Under the pieces are notes generated by a model. It searched no databases and was not told the DNA's origin. It was given only the letters and a program-made list of their open reading frames with translations. The translations under genes and the position numbers were made by a program. From contig NZ_PNYA01000002.1 of NCBI RefSeq assembly GCF_002879885.1, positions 248,001 through 312,000 of the forward strand: a DNA stretch of 64,000 nucleotides. The letters run 5' to 3'. Of the stretch, positions 1 through 10,938 are shown one piece after another. The first letter of the stretch is position 1. The number at the start of each line of letters is the position of its first letter. The stretch comes from Trinickia dabaoshanensis (GTDB lineage: Bacteria > Pseudomonadota > Gammaproteobacteria > Burkholderiales > Burkholderiaceae).

Positions 1-97
1 CCGCGTAAGGCGCCAGCCAAGGGGCCGACCAGTCGATTCGATCGATGCCGGCGATGGGCGCGCCCTCCTCGGGCGCACCCGCGCATCCGTGCAACAT
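1..97 (-). CDS. Partial DUF3025-like protein (N-terminus only)
   Basis: Only the first 32 or so codons lie in the window; the gene runs off the left edge. Reading from ATG at 97, the product contains an acidic stretch and then the pattern IDWSAPWLAPYA, which resembles the start of DUF3025 proteins of Burkholderia. It follows pyrC by about 35 nt on the same strand, the arrangement I associate with this family (from memory, not checked). No strong ribosome binding site is visible, so the start could be an in-frame TTG slightly upstream. Function unknown. Confidence 0.5.
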   Translation of the reverse strand, partial: MLHGCAGAPEEGAPIAGIDRIDWSAPWLAPYA

Positions 98-132
98 CGT
101 CTGTTCCGGTAAGCGCAACCGGCCACCCTGGC

Positions 133-1212
133 TTAGGCGAGCCGCCAGCCGATCGACTCGCCGGCGCGCAGCGGTACCACCAACGCTTCGCCCGCGAGGA
201 TTTCCGCCGGTAGCGTCCAGCGCTCGCGCACGAGCGTGACGCGCTCGCTGCTGCGCGGCAGGCTGTAAAAATCGGGACCGAAGAAGCTCGCAAACCCCTC
301 GAGCTTATCGAGCGCACCGGCATTTTCGAACGCTTCCGCGTAGAGCTCGAGCGCGTGCAGCGCCGTGTAGCAACCGGCGCAGCCGCACGCATGCTCCTTC
401 AGGCCCTTCGGATGCGGGGCGCTGTCGGTACCGAGGAAAAAGCGCGGATTGCCCGAGGTCGCCGCCTCGACGAGCGCCACACGGTGCGTTTCGCGCTTGA
501 GCACCGGCAGACAGTAGTAATGCGGGCGAATGCCGCCTTGGAAGATCGCGTTGCGGTTGTAGAGCAGGTGATGCGCGGTGATCGTCGCACCGAGCAGGCC
601 CGCCGGCGCGCCGTCATCGCGCACGTATTGCGCCGCGTCCTTCGTCGTGATGTGTTCGAACACCACCTTTAGCGCCGGAAAATCGCGGCGCAGCGGCGTC
701 ATCACGCGATCGATGAAGACCTTCTCGCGATCGAACAGGTCGATCGACGCATCGGTGACTTCGCCATGCACGAGCAACGGCATGCCGACTTCTTGCATCG
801 TCTCGAGCGTCTTTGCGCATTTCGATAGGTCGGTCACGCCGAAATCGGAATTGGTCGTCGCGCCCGCCGGATACAGCTTCACACCATGCACGAATCCGCT
901 TTCGCGCGCGCGCCGGATTTCATCGGGCGGGGTATTGTCGGTCAAATAAAGCGTCATCAACGGCTCGAACGTCGAACCGACCGGCAGCGCCGCGAGAATG
1001 CGCTCGCGATACGCACGCGCGGCCTCGACGGTCGTGACCGGCGGCTTCAGATTCGGCATGACGATCGCGCGCCCGAACTGGCGGACGGTATGGGGCAGCA
1101 CCGCGCTGAGCATTTCGCCGTCGCGCAAATGCAAGTGCCAGTCGTCGGGGCGGGCCAAGGTGAGCGAGGCGCACGCGCCGGCGGCGTTCAGGGACGAATC
1201 GGAAACGGTCAT
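133..1212 (-). CDS. pyrC: Dihydroorotase, class II
   Basis: Catalyses the reversible cyclisation of carbamoyl-aspartate to dihydroorotate, the third step of pyrimidine synthesis, in the cytoplasm. The 359-residue product has the usual length of the E. coli-type enzyme. Visible metal ligands are H26 and H28 in WHLHLRDG, carbamylated K112 in VKLYPAG, H149 in LVHGEV, H187 in FEHIT and D263 in GTDSAPH. The reading frame is open far upstream to 1533, but homology starts just after MTVSDSS, so ATG at 1212 was chosen although its ribosome binding site is weak. It is divergent from the amidotransferase gene and followed by the DUF3025-like gene. Confidence 0.97.
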   Translation of the reverse strand: MTVSDSSLNAAGACASLTLARPDDWHLHLRDGEMLSAVLPHTVRQFGRAIVMPNLKPPVTTVEAARAYRERILAALPVGSTFEPLMTLYLTDNTPPDEIRRARESGFVHGVKLYPAGATTNSDFGVTDLSKCAKTLETMQEVGMPLLVHGEVTDASIDLFDREKVFIDRVMTPLRRDFPALKVVFEHITTKDAAQYVRDDGAPAGLLGATITAHHLLYNRNAIFQGGIRPHYYCLPVLKRETHRVALVEAATSGNPRFFLGTDSAPHPKGLKEHACGCAGCYTALHALELYAEAFENAGALDKLEGFASFFGPDFYSLPRSSERVTLVRERWTLPAEILAGEALVVPLRAGESIGWRLA

Positions 1213-1372
1213 GGCGAAGATCGGGCTAGGAGGGCCGCGGGTAACCCGCGTGGCAACAAGACGTGGAAAACGGACACCTTTAGGGCAAGCAAGCCGAGCG
1301 CCATCGTGGAAAAACCGCAACGGCCGCACCGTCGCGCCGGCGGATTTCGCTTTTTTCGGCCGGCGGCTCGGT

Positions 1373-1393
1373 ATATGCTTCGAAAAAACATAT
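1373..1393. promoter_or_regulatory. AT-rich inverted repeat in the pyrC/amidotransferase divergent region
   Basis: An inverted repeat ATATG-N11-CATAT lies in the 235-nt divergent spacer, surrounded by an A-run that stands out from the GC-rich context. It may be part of a promoter or operator for either gene. No regulator can be assigned. Confidence 0.25.
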
Positions 1394-1447
1394 TGTAGCG
1401 GGTTCGCAGTCGGGGCCCGCCCGTTCACACGCACCGCCAGCCGTAAA

Positions 1448-2359
1448 ATGTGCCAACTCCTCGGAATGAACTGCGCCGCGCCGACGGACGTCACGTTCTC
1501 CTTCACGGGCTTCGCAGCCCGCGGCGGCATCACGGATCATCATGCCGACGGCTGGGGCATCGCCTTCTTCGAAGACAAAGCCTGCCGCCTGTTCATCGAC
1601 CATCAATCGTCGGCCACCTCGCCGATCGCCGAAATGGTCAAGCGGTATCCGATCAAATCGAAGAACACGATCGCGCATATCCGTAAGGCCACGCAAGGGC
1701 ATATCCTGCTCGAGAACTGCCACCCGTTCATGCGGGAGTTGTGGGGGCGGCATTGGATCTTCGCGCACAATGGCGATTTACAGGCGTACCGGCCCGAGAT
1801 CACGGGCACGTATCAACCCGTGGGCACGACCGATAGCGAGCTTGCGTTTTGCGCATTGATGCAGGGTTTGCGCCGCGCGTTTCCGGGCACGCAGCCGCCG
1901 CTGCAAGAGTTGTTCGATGCGCTCGCCGCGCTCACGCGCGAGATCACGAATTACGGCGTGTTCAATTTTCTGATGTCGAACGGCCAGGCGCTGTTCGCGC
2001 ATTGCTCCACGCATCTGCACTACATCGTGAGGCGTTGGCCGTTTTCGACGGCGCATCTGGTCGATGCCGACGTGTCGATCGATTTCGCGCAGTACACGAC
2101 GCCCGAGGATCGCGTAGCCGTCATCGCCACGCAGCCGCTCACCGACGACGAGGTTTGGACCGCGTTCGCACCGGGCGATCTACTGATGTTCCAGGACGGC
2201 GAAGTCACGGCGCGCGCGCATATTCCGGTGCCGCTGAGCGTGCTCGAAAAAGCACGCAACCCGGCCTGCGACCCCAGCGCCTCGGCCTCGACGCGCGCGC
2301 CGCTAGCCGTCTCCGGCGCGGTTGCCGACGCTGACGACATCGCGGCATTCGAATCGTAA
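1448..2359 (+). CDS. Class II glutamine amidotransferase (YafJ type)
   Basis: A 303-residue stand-alone N-terminal-nucleophile amidotransferase of the YafJ/GATase_4 family. The open frame starts at 998, but ATG at 1448 places the required cysteine at position 2 (MCQLLGMNC), so that start was chosen. Further family features are [12 protein letters not shown] near residue 35, HIRKAT and the HNGD block (WIFAHNGDL). No synthase domain is attached, so the ammonia acceptor is unknown. Its stop lies 43 nt from the convergent gltL stop. Family certain, substrate unknown. Confidence 0.9.
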   Translation: MCQLLGMNCAAPTDVTFSFTGFAARGGITDHHADGWGIAFFEDKACRLFIDHQSSATSPIAEMVKRYPIKSKNTIAHIRKATQGHILLENCHPFMRELWGRHWIFAHNGDLQAYRPEITGTYQPVGTTDSELAFCALMQGLRRAFPGTQPPLQELFDALAALTREITNYGVFNFLMSNGQALFAHCSTHLHYIVRRWPFSTAHLVDADVSIDFAQYTTPEDRVAVIATQPLTDDEVWTAFAPGDLLMFQDGEVTARAHIPVPLSVLEKARNPACDPSASASTRAPLAVSGAVADADDIAAFES

Positions 2360-2402
2360 AGCGCCGTTCGCCCTAGCGAAGCGCGCTTGGCCGCTCGCAC
2401 GC

Positions 2403-3128
2403 TCAGTGCAGGATCTTCGCCAAAAATTCCTTCGCGCGATCGGACTTCGGATTCTCGAAAAACGCCTCTTTCCGGTCGTCTTCGACGATCGCCCCGCGGT
2501 CCATGAAGATGACACGGTGCGCGACCTTTTTCGCAAACCCCATTTCGTGGGTCACGCACATCATCGTCATTCCCTCTTGCGCCAACTCGACCATCACGTC
2601 GAGCACTTCGTTGATCATTTCCGGATCGAGCGCGGAGGTGGGCTCATCGAACAACATCGCCACCGGGTCCATCGACAAGGCCCGCGCGATCGCCACGCGC
2701 TGTTGCTGGCCGCCCGAAAGTTGCGCCGGAAATTTGTCGGCCTGCGCTTTCAAACCCACGCGATCGAGCAGCGCCAAACCTTTGTCGAAGGCCTCGTCCT
2801 TCGAGCGGCCGAGCACCTTCAACTGCGCGAGCGTGAGGTTCTCCATGATCGATAGATGCGGAAAGAGCTCGAAGTGCTGGAAGACCATGCCCACTTTCGA
2901 GCGCAGCTTCGACAGGTTCGTCCGCGCATCGCGCAGCGATTGACCATCGACGACGATCTCGCCTTCTTGAAACGACTCGAGACCGTTCACGGTCTTGATC
3001 AACGTCGACTTGCCCGAGCCCGACGGCCCGCATACGACGACGACTTCGCCTTTGGCGACTTGCGTCGTGCAATCGGACAGCACCTGGAACGTGCCGTACC
3101 ACTTCGAAACGTGCTCGATCGAAATCAT
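2403..3128 (-). CDS. gltL: Glutamate/aspartate ABC transporter ATP-binding protein
   Basis: A 241-residue polar-amino-acid ATPase, the same length as E. coli GltL. Walker A is GPSGSGKST (34-42), the signature LSGGQQQR (137-144), Walker B MLFDEP near 158-163 and the switch histidine H194 in VTHEM. An AAGGG ribosome binding site supports ATG at 3128. It would energise import of glutamate/aspartate at the inner membrane with a binding protein and two permeases. Those partners (gltI, gltJ, gltK) are absent: the next gene upstream is gdhA, whose terminator ends only about 85 nt before this start. Partner genes may lie elsewhere, or this may be a leftover of a deletion. Confidence 0.9.
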   Translation of the reverse strand: MISIEHVSKWYGTFQVLSDCTTQVAKGEVVVVCGPSGSGKSTLIKTVNGLESFQEGEIVVDGQSLRDARTNLSKLRSKVGMVFQHFELFPHLSIMENLTLAQLKVLGRSKDEAFDKGLALLDRVGLKAQADKFPAQLSGGQQQRVAIARALSMDPVAMLFDEPTSALDPEMINEVLDVMVELAQEGMTMMCVTHEMGFAKKVAHRVIFMDRGAIVEDDRKEAFFENPKSDRAKEFLAKILH

Positions 3129-3211
3129 CCAGTCATCCCTTTGCAAAAACGCTCGCCGCCCACAGCTCGAGCCGGCGAAGCCTTCGCATGATACGCGGCC
3201 TCGCCGCATAC

Positions 3212-3245
3212 GAAAAACGGGCGGCACCTTTTCGATGCCGCCCGT
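3212..3245 (-). terminator. Rho-independent terminator of gdhA
   Basis: A perfect 10-bp stem (3217-3226 with 3236-3245, arm ACGGGCGGCA) closes a 9-nt loop and is followed on the minus strand by a TTTTT run at 3213-3217. It lies about 70 nt after the gdhA stop and separates gdhA from gltL transcription. Confidence 0.85.
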
Positions 3246-3317
3246 CCAGGGGAAGCCGGATGCGCCGTGAAGGGCGCGCCGGCAAGTCAAACCCGTTTCG
3301 CTTGTGGCGATAGGGAA

Positions 3318-4622
3318 TCAGGGGTACAGGCCACGCATTTCGCGCGCCATCAAAATCCGCTTACACGCGACGATGAACGCCGCCGTACGCATCGACACCT
3401 TGTTTTCGCTCGCGACCTGCCAGACGGCATTGAACGCTTCGCGCATCACGCGCTCGAGACGCTGGTTGATCTCGTCCTCGGTCCAGAAGAAGCTCGAGAA
3501 GTCTTGCACCCACTCGAAGTACGACACGGTCACGCCGCCCGCGTTGGCCACGACGTCGGGGATGATGAGCACGCCCTTGTCGTGCAAGATGTCGTCGGCT
3601 GCAGTCGTCGTCGGGCCGTTCGCGCCTTCCACGATGATCTTCGTCTTGATCTTGCCGGCGTTCTTTTCGGTGATCTGGTTTTCGAGCGCGGCGGGGATCA
3701 GGATGTCGGTTTCGATCGTCCAGAATTCGTCGTTCGCGAGCGGTTCGGCGCCCGCGAAGCCGCCCACGCCACCCGTATTCGCCACGTGCGCGAGCAACGC
3801 GTTCGTATCGATACCGCTCGACTTGTAGAGCGAACCGGAGTGATCTTGCACCGCGACGACCTTCGCGCCCGCTTCTTCGAACAGACGCGCGGCGATACCG
3901 CCCACGTTGCCGAAGCCTTGCACGGCGATACGCGCACCTTGAATGTCGAGGCCCACGCGGCGCGCCGCTTCGGTGCCGACGACGAACACGCCGCGGCCCG
4001 TCGCTTCGCGGCGGCCCAGCGAGCCGCCCAGCGCGATCGGCTTACCCGTCACGACGCCCGTGGCCGTTTGGCCTTGGTTCATCGAGTAGGTGTCCATCAT
4101 CCACGCCATGATCTGCTCGTTCGTGTTGACGTCAGGCGCGGGAATGTCCGTGTTCGGTCCGATGATGATGCCGATCTCGCTCGTGTAGCGGCGCGTCACG
4201 CGCTCGAGCTCGCCGCGCGACAGCTTGCGCGGATCGACACGGATACCGCCCTTCGCACCGCCGTACGGCACGTTCACGGCCGCGTTCTTCACCGACATCC
4301 AAGCCGACAGGGCCATCACTTCGGACAGCGTCACGTCCTGGTGATAACGCACGCCGCCCTTGCCGGGGCCGCGCGAGACGTTGTGCTGGACACGATAGCC
4401 TTCGAAGTGCGCAACGGTGCCGTTATCGAGTTCGATAGGCACGTCGACGATGAGAATGCGCTTCGGACGCTTGAGTGTTTCGAGCCAACGCGACGACGAA
4501 CCGAGGTACGGCGCGACGCGATCGACTTGACGCAGATAGTTTCCCCAGGGGCCGAGATCGTCGGCATGAAGGTACGAGGGGATCGATTGTGCAGACGTGG
4601 TGGACTGCAATTGCGAGGACAT
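3318..4622 (-). CDS. gdhA: Glutamate dehydrogenase
   Basis: Converts 2-oxoglutarate and ammonia to glutamate with NAD(P)H, reversibly, in the cytoplasm. The 434-residue product matches the Burkholderia hexameric enzyme. Substrate-domain motifs include GPGKGG (85-90), K112 and the catalytic lysine K124 in GGAKGG; the Rossmann motif GFGNVGG is at 236-242. ATG at 4622 was preferred to the frame start at 4682 because GGAG stands about 10 nt upstream and homology starts at MSSQLQ. The neighbouring LysR gene upstream on the same strand is a possible regulator. A terminator follows. Confidence 0.97.
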   Translation of the reverse strand: MSSQLQSTTSAQSIPSYLHADDLGPWGNYLRQVDRVAPYLGSSSRWLETLKRPKRILIVDVPIELDNGTVAHFEGYRVQHNVSRGPGKGGVRYHQDVTLSEVMALSAWMSVKNAAVNVPYGGAKGGIRVDPRKLSRGELERVTRRYTSEIGIIIGPNTDIPAPDVNTNEQIMAWMMDTYSMNQGQTATGVVTGKPIALGGSLGRREATGRGVFVVGTEAARRVGLDIQGARIAVQGFGNVGGIAARLFEEAGAKVVAVQDHSGSLYKSSGIDTNALLAHVANTGGVGGFAGAEPLANDEFWTIETDILIPAALENQITEKNAGKIKTKIIVEGANGPTTTAADDILHDKGVLIIPDVVANAGGVTVSYFEWVQDFSSFFWTEDEINQRLERVMREAFNAVWQVASENKVSMRTAAFIVACKRILMAREMRGLYP

Positions 4623-4779
4623 GGACACTCCAACGGTCACTGAATGTGCGCCATTGTCGAAAAAGGGCATTTTGAAATCCAATGCCGTTTGGTCATCCCG
4701 TTATGCATTTCTTGCATAACCTTCCGGCAACGGCTTCGGCCTCACGGCGCGCCTCGCCTTTGCCCGGCAAGACGCGCGC

Positions 4780-5739
4780 TTACGCTTGGGTCACGCCGAG
4801 CTCGCCGGCGACGACCTGCCATAAGCGGCGCACGAGCTCTTGGCGCGGATCGTCGGCGTTGCTCGCGAGCTTGTCGCGATACAAGCGGATTTCCATCGTC
4901 AACGTGAAGCGATCGGCGGCGAATCCACGCGAGGCGGTGCGGTCGAGCCGGATCAGTTCGCCCGCGGCCACGGCATCCTCCACCGCGCTGTGCGGCAAGA
5001 ACGCGACACCGTGCCCGGCAAGGGCCATCGCCTTGAGCGCCTCGGCCATGTCGGTTTCGTAGATGCGATCCAAGCAGAGCCGCTCCGGCGCGTTCGCCAC
5101 GATCACCTCGGTCATGCGGCCGAGGTACGCATTCGGCGTGTACGACAGATACGGAACGGGTGCATCGGGCGTGCCCGGAAGCAGATAACGCGCGCGGCCG
5201 GCGCGCGTCGGGGCGGAGAACGGGCTGATCGGCTCGAAGCCGAGCGTGAGCATGTCGTAGCGCCCGGGATCGAGCGCCACCGGATGGCTCGGATGGTGAT
5301 AGCCCATGATGAGGTCGCAACCGCCCTCCACTAGGGAGAGCACGGCATCGTGCACGTTCAGCGCGCGCAGCCGCGTGTGAATGGAGCCCATCTGCGCTTC
5401 GATGCGCTGCAGCCACTTCGGAAAATAGGTGAGCGACAGCGTATGGGGCACCGCGAACTCGATCGTGGCCGCCGGTGCGCCGGCATGCCCGCGCAGCAAG
5501 ATCCGCGACTCGTGCATGTGCGAGAGCATCGCGAGCGCCTGCTCCCGGAACACTTCGCCGGCCTGCGTCAACCGGGTCGGATAGACCGAGCGGTCGATCA
5601 GCTCCGTACCGAGCCACGCTTCGAGCGCTTGGATTCGTCGGGAGAATGCGGGCTGCGTCACGTGCCGCAACTCGGCCGAACGGCTAAAGCTGCGCGTCTC
5701 GGCGAGCGATACGAAATCTTCCAGCCATTTGAGTTCCAT
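4780..5739 (-). CDS. LysR-family regulator, HypT-like
   Basis: A 319-residue LysR-type regulator. The N-terminal winged helix-turn-helix covers residues 1-60 (MELKWLEDFVSL, then HVTQPAFSRRIQALE), followed by a substrate-binding domain. The pattern WLEDF/RSFSRSAE and the effector-domain stretch YTPNAYLGR resemble the HypT/YjiE (hypochlorite-responsive) branch by memory of that family. The start at 5739 is set by homology; the frame is open upstream to 6075. It lies 157 nt upstream of gdhA on the same strand and divergent from the NarK-like gene. Target genes are not evident. Confidence 0.93.
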   Translation of the reverse strand: MELKWLEDFVSLAETRSFSRSAELRHVTQPAFSRRIQALEAWLGTELIDRSVYPTRLTQAGEVFREQALAMLSHMHESRILLRGHAGAPAATIEFAVPHTLSLTYFPKWLQRIEAQMGSIHTRLRALNVHDAVLSLVEGGCDLIMGYHHPSHPVALDPGRYDMLTLGFEPISPFSAPTRAGRARYLLPGTPDAPVPYLSYTPNAYLGRMTEVIVANAPERLCLDRIYETDMAEALKAMALAGHGVAFLPHSAVEDAVAAGELIRLDRTASRGFAADRFTLTMEIRLYRDKLASNADDPRQELVRRLWQVVAGELGVTQA

Positions 5740-6162
5740 GCGAAGCGAGGGCCGTGCGAGCCGAACGGTGAACGACGCTCGCATTGTACCGGCCCCCCCG
5801 GTCGATGGCCCCGCGGCGCTCGTGCCGCGCGGCACGGCGACGCAGCCGGCCCCCATTGCGCGCGTTCGCATGGCAACGTTGATGCAGCGCACCATCGGCG
5901 CGCGCCGGGCACATCGCCGGTGCCTGCCGCGCGATGCAGGTGCTCTGCCGGCACCGTGCGGGGGATCGTCGCGCGCCGGCCGGGCCTCGGCAAAACAAGT
6001 ATCACAAATGCGGCAATCCCAAGCAGGACCTGGCGCCCAGGACGCCGGGCCGGTTCGGGAAGTCGTCGATGGCATAGGGCTTGCATTGGCGAGCCGTCGC
6101 GCGGCCCCGCAGGCGGCGCCGGCACCAACGCCTAATACGATTCATCCGACGCGAGGACGATC
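5740..6162. other. Non-coding divergent region (LysR gene / NarK-like gene)
   Basis: A 423-nt spacer between the LysR gene (minus) and the transporter gene (plus). The open frames across it are low-complexity arginine/alanine-rich shadows. A possible -10 TAATAC is at 6133-6138, just before the transporter start. I found no convincing -35, operator or RNA gene. Confidence 0.5.
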
Positions 6163-7563
6163 ATGAAGAACCTGCAACATGCGCTACGGAGCGGCAATTG
6201 GCGCTCGCTCCTCGCGTGCTTCCTTTACTTCGACACCGGCTTCACCGTGTGGGTCCTGTACGGACCGCTCGCTCCTTTCATCGGCAAGAGCATTGCGATG
6301 ACGGCCGCGCAGCAGGGCTTTCTCGTCGCGGTGCCGGTCCTGTCGGCCGCGATTTTGCGCGTGGCGCTCGGCAACCTCTATCAATCGACGAACGGCCGTC
6401 GCGTGGCGCTGATGGGCGTGCTGCTCTCGGCCGTGCCCACTATCGTGCTGCCGCTCCTACCGACGACGCCCTCCTACACGCTCTTACTCGTGCTCGGCGT
6501 GTTTCTGGGCGTGGGCGGGGCGAGCTTCGCCGTCGCATTGCCGATGGCGGGCAGCAGCTATCCGCCGAAGGTTCAAGGCCTCGTGCTAGGTTTGGCCGCA
6601 GCCGGGAACATCGGCGCGGTGCTCGACGGCTTCCTGTTCCCGCACGTGGCCGATGCGCTGGGCTGGCAATACGCCGCCGCCGCCGCGTTGCCGCTGCTGG
6701 CGATCGCCGGTCTCGCACTCTTCGCCTGGGGCGAGGACCGCGGAGAAAAAGCCGGGAGCGTCGGCCGCGCGCTTGCGGGCTTCGCCACGATCTTCGCCGG
6801 GTTGATCGTGCTCGTGCTCGCGGTGCATGCGGGCGCATTCGGCTCGGGCCGCGCCGGCGTGCTGCTGTTGCCGGTACTCGGCGCGGCCGGTGCCATTGCG
6901 CTGCTGCCGGCCCGCTATCGCGCGGTGCTCGCGGAACGCGACACGTGGGTCATGATGCTCGTCTACAGCATCACGTTCGGCGGCTTCGTCGGCATGTCGT
7001 CGTATGTGACGCTGCTGCTGACGACGCTTTACCAAATGCCGAAGCTCGAGGCAGGTCTGTTCATGTCGCTGCTCGCGTTCCTCGGCGCGATCGTGCGCCC
7101 GGTCGGCGGCTATGTGGCCGATCGGATCACCGGCGTGCGCGCGCTCACCGGATTGCTGGCCGCGATCTCGGCCGCCGACTTCCTATTCGCCGCCTGGATG
7201 CCGCCGCTCGGGGGCGGCATCGCGATCCTCGTCTGCCTGTACCTCGCATTCGGTTTGGGCAACGGCGCCACGTTCCAACTCGTGCCGCACCGTTGGAAAG
7301 GCAAGACCGGTCTGCTCTCGGGCGTGATCGGCGCGGCCGGCGGCATCGGCGGCTTCTATCTGCCGGTCGTCATGGGTATCGCCAAGGAAAGCACGGGCAG
7401 CTATCAAATGGGCTTCGCCACCTTCGGTGCGCTCGCGGCCTGCGCTTGCCTCGCGATTTTGGCGCTGCGCGCGCAGTGGCTCGTTTGGGCCAGCCCGGCC
7501 GGGGCCGCGATCGGGGCCGCGCCGGCGGCTCACGTCCCGCACGGCGCCACGGCCGGCGAATAA
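6163..7563 (+). CDS. NarK/NasA-type nitrate/nitrite transporter (MFS)
   Basis: A 466-residue, 12-segment major facilitator of the nitrate-nitrite porter family. The diagnostic features are FGGFVGMSSYV in segment 7, the following RPVGGYVADR arginine block and the FGLGNGATFQLVP motif in the second half, with an earlier conserved arginine in ILRVALGNLYQ. It should move nitrate and/or nitrite across the inner membrane. No nitrate or nitrite reductase genes flank it, so its role here is unclear. An AGGAC ribosome binding site precedes ATG at 6163. Another anion substrate is possible. Confidence 0.82.
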   Translation: MKNLQHALRSGNWRSLLACFLYFDTGFTVWVLYGPLAPFIGKSIAMTAAQQGFLVAVPVLSAAILRVALGNLYQSTNGRRVALMGVLLSAVPTIVLPLLPTTPSYTLLLVLGVFLGVGGASFAVALPMAGSSYPPKVQGLVLGLAAAGNIGAVLDGFLFPHVADALGWQYAAAAALPLLAIAGLALFAWGEDRGEKAGSVGRALAGFATIFAGLIVLVLAVHAGAFGSGRAGVLLLPVLGAAGAIALLPARYRAVLAERDTWVMMLVYSITFGGFVGMSSYVTLLLTTLYQMPKLEAGLFMSLLAFLGAIVRPVGGYVADRITGVRALTGLLAAISAADFLFAAWMPPLGGGIAILVCLYLAFGLGNGATFQLVPHRWKGKTGLLSGVIGAAGGIGGFYLPVVMGIAKESTGSYQMGFATFGALAACACLAILALRAQWLVWASPAGAAIGAAPAAHVPHGATAGE

Positions 7564-7615
7564 CGCGCCGGATTTGGCCGGGCGGACGCCGCTCGGCGGA
7601 CATAGTGGGGGGCGA

Positions 7616-9096
<1,481 letters not shown>

Positions 9097-9111
9097 AGCG
9101 ATTCGCTCGAT

Positions 9112-9133
9112 GGCGGGGGCCATGCTCCCCGCC
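9112..9133 (+). terminator. Possible purB terminator hairpin
   Basis: GGCGGGG (9112-9118) can pair with CCCCGCC (9127-9133) across an 8-nt loop, 15 nt after the purB stop. There is no T-run, so intrinsic termination is uncertain. Confidence 0.4.
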
Positions 9134-9242
9134 CGTTCAACGCGCGCCGCCGCGACCGGCGCGCGTACCACCCCGCGCATTCCCGCTTGCCCCCGCTTGT
9201 GCTTCGCCGTCCCCAAGGTTCGACAAACGACCGAACCGCGCC

Positions 9243-9296
9243 ATCATTTCAAATAATGATTTGAATATGACTGATTTGTTAATGCCAATTGCATTA
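9243..9296. promoter_or_regulatory. AT-rich cluster of palindromes upstream of the araC-type gene
   Basis: Three inverted repeats are packed into 54 nt: ATCATT-N6-AATGAT (9243-9260), the interlocked TTCAAA-N6-TTTGAA (9248-9265) and TAATGC-N5-GCATTA (9280-9296). The stretch is far more AT-rich than its surroundings. This resembles an operator region, possibly for autoregulation by the downstream AraC-type protein or for silencing by a nucleoid protein. Confidence 0.5.
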
Positions 9297-9329
9297 GTTG
9301 AATTTCATGTCGCCGCAAGAATTCGCTTT

Positions 9330-9335
9330 TATAAT
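9330..9335 (+). promoter_or_regulatory. Consensus -10 element of the araC-type gene
   Basis: A perfect TATAAT lies 29 nt before the chosen start at 9364. No good -35 hexamer is found at 16-18 nt spacing, which suggests dependence on an activator. Confidence 0.5.
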
Positions 9336-9363
9336 CAAAACAAATACCAAGCAGAGGGCCAGC

Positions 9364-10401
9364 ATGAGCGACACAAATCTCCGTTCGTATCGATTTTCCT
9401 TACAGGACTATTCGACTAGCGAACGTCTCGAAGCATGGCAGGCACAATATTCGGTTGCCGAATTCTCTTTGACCTCTCCATTCGACGCGGCAGTCGACTA
9501 TGAATTCGAAGGATATACGCTCGGTAATATTTCCGTCGGAAAATGGGCCTACCGGCAAGAACCGAACAGCGGTATTCCGCTCACGTACATGCTCGACCGG
9601 TCCGTCCCGCGTATTAGACGTGACGGTCTGGATAACTATTCCTTCAATCTGCGCACCGGCGGAGCCGTCCATGGCGAAATCGATGGACGCTCGTTGTCCG
9701 TCCAACCCGGCGAAATCCTCATGGTCGATCAAGCGCGCCCGTATCGCCGCGAGATCGAGGCGGGCGATGCGATCACGCTGCTCGTTGCGCGCGACATGTT
9801 GCCGAATCTCCCCACCCATATCCACGGTACGATTTTCCGCGGCGGTATCAGTCAACTGCTCGACGATTATTTGAGAAGCCTGTTGGGCAAAATCGGCTCG
9901 ATCACGCCGCTCGAGGCGCTGCACGCCGAACAGGCGACGCTGAGTCTCGTGAAGGCCATGCTGAGTCCGACGACGCAAGACGTCGCGAGCGCGCGCAACG
10001 AACTGCTGTCGACGCTTTACGTCAAGATCAAGGAGTACATCCGGCGCAATTTGGAATCGCCGGAACTGTCTCCGGACTTGATCTGCAAGGAAATCGGCAT
10101 TTCCCGCTCGAGTCTTTACCGGCTGTTCGAACAAGACGGCGGCGTCGCGAATTACATTCGCAAGCGGCGCCTGCTCGCGATCCACCGGGCGTTGATGTCG
10201 CCCGACAGTTCGCGTCATCGAATCGGCGATCTCGCTTACCGGTACGGCTTCAACAGCAACACCCAACTGAGCCGCGCGTTCAAGCAAGAATTCGGTCACG
10301 CGCCGAGCGAGACGCGCGAAGCCGCCGAGCGCGCGCAGCACTTATCGACTACCAAACGCATCGATGCCGACTACAGCGGCTGGCTCGCGCAAATGCGATA
10401 G
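9364..10401 (+). CDS. AraC-family transcriptional regulator
   Basis: A 345-residue regulator with an N-terminal AraC-binding-like domain (about 20-200) and a C-terminal double helix-turn-helix (about 225-325). The helix-turn-helix shows EIGISRSSLYRLF, then IGDLAYRYGFNSNTQLSRAFKQEFG, the normal AraC/XylS pattern. ATG at 9364 is supported by an AGAGGG ribosome binding site; an upstream in-frame ATG at 9298 precedes the -10 element and is unlikely. Base composition is less GC-rich than the neighbours, hinting at acquisition. It is the only regulator gene in the accessory cluster and is a candidate activator of the divergent promoter near 16.5 kb. Confidence 0.93.
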   Translation: MSDTNLRSYRFSLQDYSTSERLEAWQAQYSVAEFSLTSPFDAAVDYEFEGYTLGNISVGKWAYRQEPNSGIPLTYMLDRSVPRIRRDGLDNYSFNLRTGGAVHGEIDGRSLSVQPGEILMVDQARPYRREIEAGDAITLLVARDMLPNLPTHIHGTIFRGGISQLLDDYLRSLLGKIGSITPLEALHAEQATLSLVKAMLSPTTQDVASARNELLSTLYVKIKEYIRRNLESPELSPDLICKEIGISRSSLYRLFEQDGGVANYIRKRRLLAIHRALMSPDSSRHRIGDLAYRYGFNSNTQLSRAFKQEFGHAPSETREAAERAQHLSTTKRIDADYSGWLAQMR

Positions 10402-10420
10402 GCGAGCCGCGCAAGCGAAT

Positions 10421-10448
10421 GCGGCCCGGTACCTAGGCACCGGGCCGC
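10421..10448. terminator. Bidirectional hairpin between convergent genes
   Basis: A perfect 10-bp inverted repeat, GCGGCCCGGT (10421-10430) with ACCGGGCCGC (10439-10448), lies between the araC-type gene and the SnoaL-like gene, which converge. No T-run is present on either side, so it may be a weak terminator or mRNA 3'-end stabiliser. Confidence 0.5.
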
Positions 10449-10467
10449 TCGTCCCCTACACGTGAGC

Positions 10468-10854
10468 TTAGGCGAACGCTTCCACGGCGGCCGCCGTATC
10501 TTCGAAGATCCGGTAATGACGGATCAGGCCACCTTCCACCTGTGCGACGACAGCGAATTCGCTCTTGAACGTTTTGCCCGTCTTGCGCACGCGGTGTTGC
10601 ATGAAACCGTAGGCGAACACGTGGTCGTCGGCCTCGGCCCATTTCCGAATCTCGAACTGCTCCGTCTCGAACTGCTCGCCCAGCGTGGTGAGCAAACGCT
10701 CGACGCCCACGCGCCCGACGAAACGGCCGTAAATCGGCAGATTCTGCGGCCCTTGCGGCTCGAACACCGTTGCGTCGTCGATCACCGACAGCGCACCCGG
10801 CAGGTCGCGAGCGCCGACCTTCGAGAAAAACACCTGCAGCGGATTGAGTGCCAT
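10468..10854 (-). CDS. SnoaL/NTF2-like protein
   Basis: A 128-residue protein with the alpha+beta-cone pattern of the SnoaL/ketosteroid-isomerase superfamily: an N-terminal helix with ALSVIDDATVFEP, then FVGRVGVERLL and the C-terminal strands EFAVVAQVEGGLIRHYRIFED. A GGAG ribosome binding site 7 nt before ATG at 10854 decides the start over an ATG at 10866. It is the last gene of the seven-gene minus-strand operon, 84 nt after the 7Fe ferredoxin. Such folds bind small hydrophobic molecules and may act as isomerases, cyclases or hydrolases. No catalytic activity can be named here. Confidence 0.75.
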   Translation of the reverse strand: MALNPLQVFFSKVGARDLPGALSVIDDATVFEPQGPQNLPIYGRFVGRVGVERLLTTLGEQFETEQFEIRKWAEADDHVFAYGFMQHRVRKTGKTFKSEFAVVAQVEGGLIRHYRIFEDTAAAVEAFA

Positions 10855-10938
10855 ACGTAACTCCATGAATAGTAGAGGCGAAGCGGGATTGTCAGGACCG
10901 GCTCCCGCTAGAGCGCCGGTATCTCGATGCGTCGCCGG

